The notes under the pieces: generated by a model
What the model saw: only the letters and a program-made list of their open reading frames with translations
The model's database searches: none
What the model was told of the DNA's origin: nothing
In this document: piece after piece, positions 1 through 4,949 of the stretch
Numbering within the stretch: position 1 is the stretch's first letter
How the letters are laid out: the number at the start of each line of letters is the position of its first letter
Made by a program: the position numbers and the translations under genes
Assembly (NCBI GenBank): GCA_031258265.1
Contig: JAIRNB010000232.1
Location: 1 to 5,183 of the forward strand
From: Treponema sp.
GTDB lineage: Bacteria; Spirochaetota; Spirochaetia; Treponematales; Breznakiellaceae
Length of the DNA: 5,183 bases
Direction of reading: 5' to 3'

Positions 1-213
1 GCCCCGGTTTTAGCTGAGCCCACGGTAGGCAAGCGCAGCTTGTTTATTTGACAATGCGGGATGGCTTAGCGCCAGAAAATACCCCAAAATTTACCAATGC
101 GCCCCAGCTTTAGCTGGGGTAGTGCGCGTAGTGCGCGCAGTGCGCGCGCGGCCCAAACCGCAGGTTTGGGCTGGAACAAAAGCCACAAAAACGTATACCC
201 CCATCACAGCCGG
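1..213 (+). repeat. Left copy of a modular hairpin-rich intergenic repeat
   Basis: This block recurs in opposite orientation at 2375-2621. Positions 53-80 match the reverse complement of 2541-2568 at 27 of 28 bases, and 81-120 match 2501-2540 at 33 of 40. Modules in order: a degraded palindrome (about 6-20); a small hairpin CAAGC/GCTTG (30-34/38-42); the conserved core (53-100); a palindrome CCCCAGCT/AGCTGGGG (102-109/112-119); three 9-bp tandem units beginning AGTGCGCG (121-150); a 9-bp hairpin GCCCAAACC/GGTTTGGGC (151-159/163-171); and a tail ending in ATCACAGCCGG (203-213). Relative to the right copy it lacks about 40 bp between roughly 184 and 187, and with it the 5' arm of an 11-bp hairpin. 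It runs to the window edge, so the true left end is unseen. The reading frame through it is not conserved between copies, so it is not coding. It could be a REP- or MITE-like element; no transposase is visible. Confidence 0.85.
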
Positions 214-289
214 GCCAGCGGGGCCTGCCTCCCAAAAACTGAAGTTTTAAGAGCTTCTTATGTTTATTCTACCGCTCAAAATCTTCACA

Positions 290-319
290 TTGAATTGAGA
301 CCGGGAAAAAAGCTAAACT
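290..319 (+). promoter_or_regulatory. Weak candidate promoter before the 630-residue gene
   Basis: A TTGAAT box at 290-295 and a TAAACT box at 314-319 lie 18 bp apart, directly upstream of the GTG at 326. Transcription from here would start almost at the start codon and give a near-leaderless message, which would fit the lack of a Shine-Dalgarno sequence. The AT-rich stretch 231-300 has other possible boxes, including an AAAACT/AGTTTT mini-palindrome (235-240/243-248). The match is poor and it is offered only as a candidate. Confidence 0.2.
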
Positions 320-325
320 ATACCG

Positions 326-2218
326 GTGAAAAAATCTGTTTTCATCCGGTTTTTCGGTTTTCTGGGGCTCTACTTTCTGGTTTTTGTGGTAATTGCGAGC
401 ATCCAGTTTACAAAAAAGGGAAATTTTTCCCTTAGAATCTTCAATTTGGCTGTGGAAGGCCGTTACCGGATCCCGGAGGAAGGGGAATCGCCGCCCATTG
501 ACGGTTCCTCCCCCATTGACGGGGAAGTCCGGGTACTCTATGGAGGTCTTGAGTTTATCCTGTCCGGGGATTCCTCCGGCGGTGAAGGGGTTCTGTGTCT
601 GGTGGATACTTCCGGCGGCCGCCAGGTCCTTTCCACTGAATATATGGCTGTGGAAGAGGAGGGTCTCCGTTTTTACCTGAGCGGCGGGGCCCGGATTTTT
701 TTCGGTACTTTGGAAGACGGGAGGGAACTGCGGATTGCTGGGGAATTTAACGGGGAAGAGTTTGCCGGTTTGGAACTTCCTTACCGGCCCCTTAAAAATT
801 CCCGGGTCCGGGATGAGGGTAACGGACAGTTTATAATTAACGCCGACGGCCGGAATTACCGTTTCCGGCCCTCCACCGCGGAAGGCCGGTTTGTGACTCT
901 GAGGGAGAAGGCCGCGCCGGTCTTATACGGAAGCGTGGACGAGGACCAGGAATGGCGGGCCGAAGATTATGTCCTGGCGGAAGGGGCGGAGGCCGGATCC
1001 TATGAGGGGGCCCTGCTCCAATGGGCCGATAAAAATTACCCCCTTTGGGGGCGGCTTATCCTTTCCCGTAATGATGAAGACCTGGTGATTGCCTATGGGG
1101 GGGAGGCTTTGCGGCGGGGTTCCTACCGGGCCGCCCTTAACGCCGTGCCCCGGCTTTTTCTTTCGGCCCCCGGGCGAAGTTACGAATCTTCCGTGTATCT
1201 GGGGGGTATGGCCGAGGCCCATCGCGGGCTGCAAACGGCGGACGTGGAAACCCTGGCCCGCATTACGGCGCTTATAAACGGGGGATCCCCGGCGTTTTTT
1301 TTGGAAAGCCACCTGATTGAATTTTTGGCGGTCCGGGGCCGGGGGGATCTTATTGACCAGGGAATGGCCCTGATTCGGAATTTCGATCCCTTCTCCCTGA
1401 CCCTGGAACAGATCCCCGGTCTCTTTGAGGTTCAAGTGGAACTGGCGTCCCTCTGGCCCCAGGTTTTCGGCGAAACAAATGCCGATTCCCGGCTTTTTGA
1501 GGGACTGACGGCCCAGGCGGAATTTATCCTTTCCCAAAGCCTCAGACGGCTCCCCCCCATGGACCATTACCCCATCGGCCTGGTTCTGGCGCTCCGGGAC
1601 GGCCGGGCGGATATAGAATGGAACCTTCGGCTGGGGAAGGCCCTGGCAGACTGGGGGGAATTTACCGGCCGGGAAACCTGGGCCGCTATAGGCCGGTCCA
1701 TTGTTCTTTCGGTGTTGTCCCTGGAGGACCGGGAGGGACAGATTGTTTCCGTTCTCCACCTGGAAGGGGAAATCCCCGGGGGGGAATCCCCCGCTTATAC
1801 CGGCGCGGCCCGGCTTTACCGCCTGTTGAGGCTGGGAGATTACCGTCCCCGGGCCCGCTCCCTAAATTCCGCTTTCCCCGGCCTGTGGGCCTGGACCGCT
1901 TCCCCGGAGATCCGGGTAATCCGGGAGGGGCAGGTCCTGGATATTACCGTGAGCTTTCCCGCTGGGGAAAGCCATTATTTGCTTATCCAGGGACTTGAAC
2001 CCTTCTACCGGCTCCAGTTTTACGGTATGGACTGGAGGACGGACCCCAATTTTGAACGCTACGATTCTTCCGGCTGGGTTTACTATGCCAGGGACCGGAC
2101 CCTGGTCCTCAAGGTAAAGCACCGGACGGAGGTGGAACATATCAGGCTGTTCACCGGTTCGCCTCCCCCGCCTGCTCCCGTCCAGTCGGAAGCTGAATCC
2201 GAAGCTGCGGCCGGTTGA
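326..2218 (+). CDS. Membrane-anchored extracytoplasmic protein of unknown function (630 aa)
   Basis: I do not recognise this protein. It begins with a short basic head (MKKS, then Arg8) and a hydrophobic helix at about residues 10-27. There is no lipobox cysteine, so it is probably a signal anchor or an uncleaved/type I signal with the rest outside the cytoplasm. Residues 35-200 are rich in short beta-strand patterns alternating with Gly/Asp turns. Residues 225-510 look mainly helical, resembling a repeat or scaffold domain. Residues 525-610 return to strand-like sequence containing FYGMDW and GWVYYARD. The tail from 611 is low-complexity Pro/Glu/Ala. The GTG at 326 is the only sensible start: an in-frame TAA lies at 314-316 and the membrane helix begins at once. 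No Shine-Dalgarno is visible. GC-rich third positions resemble the neighbouring genes, so recent foreign origin is not suggested. The gene stands alone between inverted repeats and is convergent with the xylosidase gene. The beta-rich region behind an anchor recalls envelope-assembly proteins such as LptC, but only in layout. Confidence 0.85.
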   Translation: MKKSVFIRFFGFLGLYFLVFVVIASIQFTKKGNFSLRIFNLAVEGRYRIPEEGESPPIDGSSPIDGEVRVLYGGLEFILSGDSSGGEGVLCLVDTSGGRQVLSTEYMAVEEEGLRFYLSGGARIFFGTLEDGRELRIAGEFNGEEFAGLELPYRPLKNSRVRDEGNGQFIINADGRNYRFRPSTAEGRFVTLREKAAPVLYGSVDEDQEWRAEDYVLAEGAEAGSYEGALLQWADKNYPLWGRLILSRNDEDLVIAYGGEALRRGSYRAALNAVPRLFLSAPGRSYESSVYLGGMAEAHRGLQTADVETLARITALINGGSPAFFLESHLIEFLAVRGRGDLIDQGMALIRNFDPFSLTLEQIPGLFEVQVELASLWPQVFGETNADSRLFEGLTAQAEFILSQSLRRLPPMDHYPIGLVLALRDGRADIEWNLRLGKALADWGEFTGRETWAAIGRSIVLSVLSLEDREGQIVSVLHLEGEIPGGESPAYTGAARLYRLLRLGDYRPRARSLNSAFPGLWAWTASPEIRVIREGQVLDITVSFPAGESHYLLIQGLEPFYRLQFYGMDWRTDPNFERYDSSGWVYYARDRTLVLKVKHRTEVEHIRLFTGSPPPPAPVQSEAESEAAAG

Positions 2219-2233
2219 TACACGGCCTGCGGC
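2204..2233 (+). terminator. Possible terminator overlapping the stop codon of the 630-aa gene
   Basis: GCTGCGGCCG (2204-2213) pairs with CGGCCTGCGGC (2223-2233), with one G-U pair and one bulged T. The 9-nt loop contains the TGA stop at 2216-2218. Only TTT follows directly, then TGCCTAATTTT-like sequence, so the U-tract is poor. It could equally be the first of the many hairpins that fill the downstream region. Confidence 0.35.
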
Positions 2234-2374
2234 TTTATGCCTAATTTTAGAGCATACGGTGGCGCTATACACCAGCCGCGGGGCGGCGTCGTGCAATAAA
2301 TTTCCTTACTGCACAGCCCCGAAGGGGCTGATACGAAGCCGCATTGGTTTAATTTACAGCCTGCCGGCAGGAGG
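2219..2374. repeat. Hairpin-dense noncoding stretch next to the right repeat copy
   Basis: No gene is seen here. Inverted repeats follow one another: ATGCCTAA/TTAG-A-GCAT (about 2237-2255), GGTG/CACC around an AGCGCC-type motif (about 2260-2275), GTGCA/TGCAC (2291-2295/2310-2314, extending on the minus strand to 9 pairs with one G-U), CAGCCCC/GGGGCTG (2314-2320/2324-2330, loop GAA), and the palindrome CTGCCGGCAG (2361-2370) inside ACAGCC/GGCTGT (2356-2361/2377-2382). On the minus strand an AATGCGG motif precedes the CAGCCCC hairpin, and a TATAGCGCC motif occurs further on. These resemble the core motifs of the repeat, so this stretch is probably diverged or composite repeat material. Confidence 0.55.
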
Positions 2375-2621
2375 CCGGCTGTGATAAACGCATACGTTTT
2401 TGCAAAGCAAAAACGTAAAGCTAAAAAATGGCATGGATGCCAGCTTTAGTTCCAGCACAACGCGCTCCGCACGTTGTGCCGCGCGCGCACTGTGCGCACT
2501 GCCCCAGCTGAAGCTGGGGCGCATTTTTCAATTTGGGGGCATTTTCTGGCGCTAAGCCATTCCGCATTAGTTCAATGTACAAGCCGTGCTTGCATGTTGC
2601 GGGCTTAGCTAAAGCTAAGCC
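2375..2621 (-). repeat. Right, inverted and longer copy of the modular repeat
   Basis: On the minus strand this block follows the order of the left copy (1-213): perfect palindrome GGCTTAGCT/AGCTAAGCC (2602-2610/2613-2621), CAAGC/GCTTG hairpin (2580-2584/2588-2592), core (2521-2568), palindrome GCCCCAGCT/AGCTGGGGC (2501-2509/2512-2520), AGTGCGC tandem units (two here, three on the left; 2480-2500), hairpin GCACAACG/CGTTGTGC (2455-2462/2472-2479) and the terminal ATCACAGCCGG (2375-2385). It also carries an extra block missing from the left copy. That block holds TGGCAT/ATGCCA (2429-2434/2437-2442) and an 11-bp hairpin TACGTTTTTGC/GCAAAAACGTA (2393-2403/2407-2417, loop AAA). Stem sequences differ between copies while pairing is kept. 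The family is not known to me. Confidence 0.85.
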
Positions 2622-2657
2622 GCATTTGATCAATATCTGGGGAATTTACCGGCGCTA
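2602..2657 (-). repeat. Third, diverged copy of the repeat core plus palindrome
   Basis: Read on the minus strand, 2657-2621 starts TAGCGCC, continues with an A-rich run, CCCC, an AT-rich run and ends in AATGCG. This is the same order as 67-100 of the left copy and 2521-2554 of the right copy. It is followed directly by the palindrome GGCTTAGCT/AGCTAAGCC, which sits where the other copies have CCCCAGCT/AGCTGGGG. The repeat is therefore built of head-to-tail modules, each a core followed by a palindrome. Identity is lower than between the two main copies. Confidence 0.6.
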
Positions 2658-2830
2658 TGCGGTTCCACAGGGGCTTAATTAACAACCTTTGGTTGCTTTC
2701 ACTGCGCAAGGGATTGTAGGGGGCGCGAAGGACCGCAGCCCCGGAGGGGCGAGGAGGCCGGAGTGGGGCAACGGTAGTTGCCTCCACGGAGCCCCGCAAA
2801 GCCCGGTCCCCGCCCCGTGGGGGGCGGGGA
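2658..2830. repeat. GC-rich hairpin block at the convergent gene junction
   Basis: No credible gene is present. Features read directly: CAACC/GGTTG (2683-2687/2691-2695), GCCCC/GGGGC (2738-2742/2746-2750), GTGGGGCAAC paired with GTTGCC-T-CCAC with one bulged T (2763-2772/2777-2787), and a perfect 10-bp hairpin (2807-2830). From about 2700 the base composition is sharply more G+C-rich than the repeat to its left, so this may be a second, unrelated repeat type abutting the first. Short open frames exist on the minus strand here but show no protein-like composition. Confidence 0.5.
2807..2830 (-). terminator. Strong GC hairpin after the xylosidase gene, possible 3' end
   Basis: TCCCCGCCCC (2807-2816) and GGGGCGGGGA (2821-2830) form a perfect 10-bp stem with loop GTGG, starting 13 nt beyond the second of two tandem stop codons of the minus-strand gene (2847-2849 and 2844-2846). 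It lacks a U-tract on either strand, so it is not a canonical intrinsic terminator. It may block 3' exonucleases or reduce read-through into the convergent gene. Confidence 0.35.
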
Positions 2831-2846
2831 TGCGCCCGGATTCTTA

Positions 2847-4847
2847 TTACCCCCCGGTTTTTTTGTGATACGAAAGTTCAAAGCTCACAGGAGAATCCCC
2901 GTATAGCTCGAAGGGTCCCGCCACCGGCGTTTTGGAACGGCTATGGCCCAGGAAATCCCTGTCCAGCACGTATGGTCTGCCGTCCGCCTCCTCATACTTC
3001 ATCTCCGCGTGGAAGTTAGTGCCTAAAACAGCAGTGTTGATGATTTCTGTCGAACTTGAGGCAAACAGGGCGGGGTCTTCAATCGTTACTTTTACGGTAA
3101 AGTTTTTTTCGTCAATGCTGATCTCCAGCCCCGGTTCTTTACTTACCAGGGGGTCCGGTTCTTTTACGCAGGGCTTTGCCCCCTTGAAGTAGGCATTGTG
3201 TTTGATGAACACCGGCAGTTTAAGCTCGTCGGTTTTTCCCGGACCGGGGCCGGCGGGGGGAAGTTCCCAGGGCTTGGGGTCCTTTTCCGAGGGAAAATCG
3301 TCGTAGCCGCCGGTCCCCACCGCTTTTTGCAGGTAGGTAAACATTGCGGGAACTCCGTCCATCACCGGACCGCCGTTCCAAAAGTTCCGCTGCTCCGGCG
3401 GCTTGTCCGCATCCTTGTCGCCGATGAACAGGTTGTTGTAAAAACGAACGTCCCCGCCGCTGATGGTCATAACCCCGGCTATCTCCGTCTCGTGGGGGAA
3501 ATGGTAAGGGGTAAAGCGGCCCATTTCACTGCGGGTTGCCAGTTTGCCGGTGAACAGGTTGTGTACCAGGGCGCCTCCCTGGGACAGTTCCTTATAGTTG
3601 AACTCGGAAAGGAACAGGTTGTGATCCGCCAGATAGGGGCCGTGGCTTACCTCCACAAAGAAGTCCTCGCTGGTGTTGCCCCAGAACACATTACCCGTCA
3701 CATGGGTCCCCTGGGCCTGCCAGTCAAGCCAGATGCCCCGGAACGTGTCATGGATAAAATTATTCCGAATCGTGGTGTCAATGGCGGCGTGGAGCTTAAT
3801 CCCCGCTATTTCGGCGCCGGCCCACTGGCGTTTTTCGTGAATCCGGTAGATGTGGTTATTCTCGATACAGCAGAAAGCGCCGCCCAGGTGTCCTACGATG
3901 CCGGTCTGCTCGCAGTCGAAAATAATATTGTTCCGCACGATGTGGCCGCCGATGGTTTCCTTGTTCCAGTTTCCCCGGGCGGCCCGGAAAATTACCTCCC
4001 GCTCCCGCTGGGTCCCCTGTTTAAATTTGAGTAGGCTCCATTCGTTTTCGCCGGTGCTTATTTCTTTCCCCAGGCTGATGCCGCTGCACTTGGAGTCGCT
4101 GATGATATTATCCTCGATGATCCAGCCTTTGGCCCAATGGGGCCCGATAAGCCCGGTTTGCAGCGCCGTGGGCGGGGCCCACTGGGTGGCCGCCTGTTTC
4201 AGCGTAAAGCCGCGGACGGTAATATAGTTACGAAGGTTCTTCGAAGGCCAAAACACAAAGGGCCGCACGTTTATTTCCACGTTATTTTTCCGGGGATCGG
4301 CCCCTTGAAAATTCGCCCAGATGACCGTTTCGTTCTCCCCCGCCTCGCAGTACCACTGGTATACCGAAAATTCCTTGTCCCGGGATTCCTCCACCGGCGC
4401 GGGATTTTTAGCTTCCTCAAGACTCTGCGCTTCGTACATGGATTTACCGTTGAAATACACTTCGCCGGTATGAAAAGTTTTTTCCGGCCGTACAAAAAGC
4501 CAGTCCCCGAAGATCTTCTCCCGGTAGGGATTGTAATAAGGGTTATACGCAGCAAAGATCACGTTGTTTATTACGGTCTTCCACAGGTTTCCTCCGGCCT
4601 GTTCCCATCCGGTAACCGGCTCAGCGCCGCTGATAATGACCCTTTCCCCCGGCGCCGCCTGGTACGTTATCCGCTCGGATTCCGTCCCTCCGTTAGCCGG
4701 GTCTACCCATTCACGGTACAGCCCTTCATGGACTGTGATCGTATCCCCAGGCAGGGCTATGGCCGCGGCCCGGGAAATAGTCTTAAAGGGGGTGATCTGC
4801 GTACCGGGATTTTGATCGCAGCCTGCGGGACTAACATGGTATTCCAT
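2847..4847 (-). CDS. GH120 beta-xylosidase, XylC-like, right-handed beta-helix, cytoplasmic
   Basis: Predicted to release xylose from the non-reducing end of xylo-oligosaccharides by a retaining mechanism. The 666-residue protein follows, from memory, the GH120 enzyme XylC of Thermoanaerobacterium saccharolyticum along its length. Matching blocks are MEYHVSPAG, PGDTITVHEGLYREWV (33-48), GDWL (114-117), ANFQGADP (178-185), QWAPPTALQTGLIGP (222-236), GWIIEDNIISDSKCS (241-255), GIVGHLGG (316-323), EIAGIKLHAAID (346-357), WLDWQAQGT (373-381) and FVEVSHGPYL (397-406). By alignment Asp375 is the nucleophile and Glu399 the acid/base (Asp382 and Glu405 in XylC). Repeated NNxI/F turns mark beta-helix coils. 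No signal peptide is present, so it should act on imported sugars. Residues about 477-545 form a Pro/Gly-rich insertion, which largely explains its being longer than XylC (about 638). I chose ATG 4847 because GGAGG (4856-4860) precedes it by 8 nt; an ATG at 4862 overlaps that site. An automatic pipeline may name it only a beta-helix protein. Confidence 0.88.
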   Translation of the reverse strand: MEYHVSPAGCDQNPGTQITPFKTISRAAAIALPGDTITVHEGLYREWVDPANGGTESERITYQAAPGERVIISGAEPVTGWEQAGGNLWKTVINNVIFAAYNPYYNPYREKIFGDWLFVRPEKTFHTGEVYFNGKSMYEAQSLEEAKNPAPVEESRDKEFSVYQWYCEAGENETVIWANFQGADPRKNNVEINVRPFVFWPSKNLRNYITVRGFTLKQAATQWAPPTALQTGLIGPHWAKGWIIEDNIISDSKCSGISLGKEISTGENEWSLLKFKQGTQREREVIFRAARGNWNKETIGGHIVRNNIIFDCEQTGIVGHLGGAFCCIENNHIYRIHEKRQWAGAEIAGIKLHAAIDTTIRNNFIHDTFRGIWLDWQAQGTHVTGNVFWGNTSEDFFVEVSHGPYLADHNLFLSEFNYKELSQGGALVHNLFTGKLATRSEMGRFTPYHFPHETEIAGVMTISGGDVRFYNNLFIGDKDADKPPEQRNFWNGGPVMDGVPAMFTYLQKAVGTGGYDDFPSEKDPKPWELPPAGPGPGKTDELKLPVFIKHNAYFKGAKPCVKEPDPLVSKEPGLEISIDEKNFTVKVTIEDPALFASSSTEIINTAVLGTNFHAEMKYEEADGRPYVLDRDFLGHSRSKTPVAGPFELYGDSPVSFELSYHKKTGG

Positions 4848-4855
4848 ATAAAGAA

Positions 4856-4860
4856 CCTCC
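4856..4860 (-). promoter_or_regulatory. Ribosome binding site fixing the xylosidase start
   Basis: GGAGG on the minus strand lies 8 nt before ATG 4847. An in-frame ATG at 4862-4860 would place this site within the first codons of a protein five residues longer. The usual spacing, and the homologues' start at MEYHV, favour 4847. Confidence 0.8.
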
Positions 4861-4869
4861 AATGAAGAA

Positions 4870-4890
4870 CTCCACCGCAGAACGGCGGAG
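4870..4890 (-). other. Small hairpin in the leader of the xylosidase gene
   Basis: On the minus strand CTCCGCCG (4890-4883) pairs with CGGTGGAG (4877-4870), including one G-U pair, with loop TTCTG. It ends 9 nt before the GGAGG site. TTCTTCATT follows it, so it could act as a second weak terminator or as a 5' stabilising stem for the processed message of the enzyme. Confidence 0.4.
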
Positions 4891-4901
4891 TATCTTCGGT
4901 C

Positions 4902-4937
4902 GAAAAGATAAGACGGGCCGCCATGATCCGGCCCGTC
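4902..4937 (-). terminator. Intrinsic terminator or attenuator between the binding protein and xylosidase genes
   Basis: On the minus strand GACGGGCCG (4937-4929) and CGGCCCGTC (4920-4912) form a perfect 9-bp stem with an 8-nt loop, followed by TTATCTTTTC (4911-4902). It begins 12 nt after the TAA of the binding-protein gene. No clear promoter is visible in the 50 nt between it and the next start, so partial read-through is the likely route to expression of the enzyme. That would give more binding protein than enzyme, as is common in sugar ABC operons. Confidence 0.7.
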
Positions 4938-4949
4938 AGGCGGGAAGGA

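Noticed and set aside
97..435. Open frame of 112 codons across the left repeat into the 630-aa gene
   Set aside because: It starts in the repeat palindrome and runs into the real gene in another frame. The right repeat copy is read in a different frame by its own open frame, so the repeat shows no conserved coding.
923..1759. Minus-strand open frame of 278 codons inside the 630-aa gene
   Set aside because: It is a shadow open frame caused by GC-rich third positions in the plus-strand gene; its Pro/Gly-rich product has no domain pattern.
1..2621. Transposon or insertion sequence with the 630-aa protein as transposase
   Set aside because: The protein has a membrane anchor and beta-rich domains, with no DDE, HUH or serine/tyrosine recombinase pattern. 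No target-site duplication can be judged because the left end is cut off.
2375..2621. tRNA or other standard RNA gene
   Set aside because: No cloverleaf with the invariant tRNA bases is present, and the hairpins are serial rather than arranged as a known RNA family I can recognise.
2421..2633. Minus-strand open frame of 70 codons over the right repeat
   Set aside because: It is made wholly of repeat hairpins, is Cys/Ala/Gly-rich by composition, and shares no reading frame with the homologous stretch in the left copy.
2219..2846. CRISPR array
   Set aside because: The repeats are palindromic modules of varied length and sequence without regular spacers; no cas gene is present.
3198..4034. Plus-strand open frames opposite the xylosidase gene (also 4137-4865)
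   Set aside because: They lie opposite a gene with clear family-wide conservation, including its catalytic residues, and their products look like antisense translations.
2847..4847. Pectate lyase or other polysaccharide lyase
   Set aside because: The beta-helix fold is shared, but there is no signal peptide and no lyase motif, and the sequence blocks match GH120 closely.
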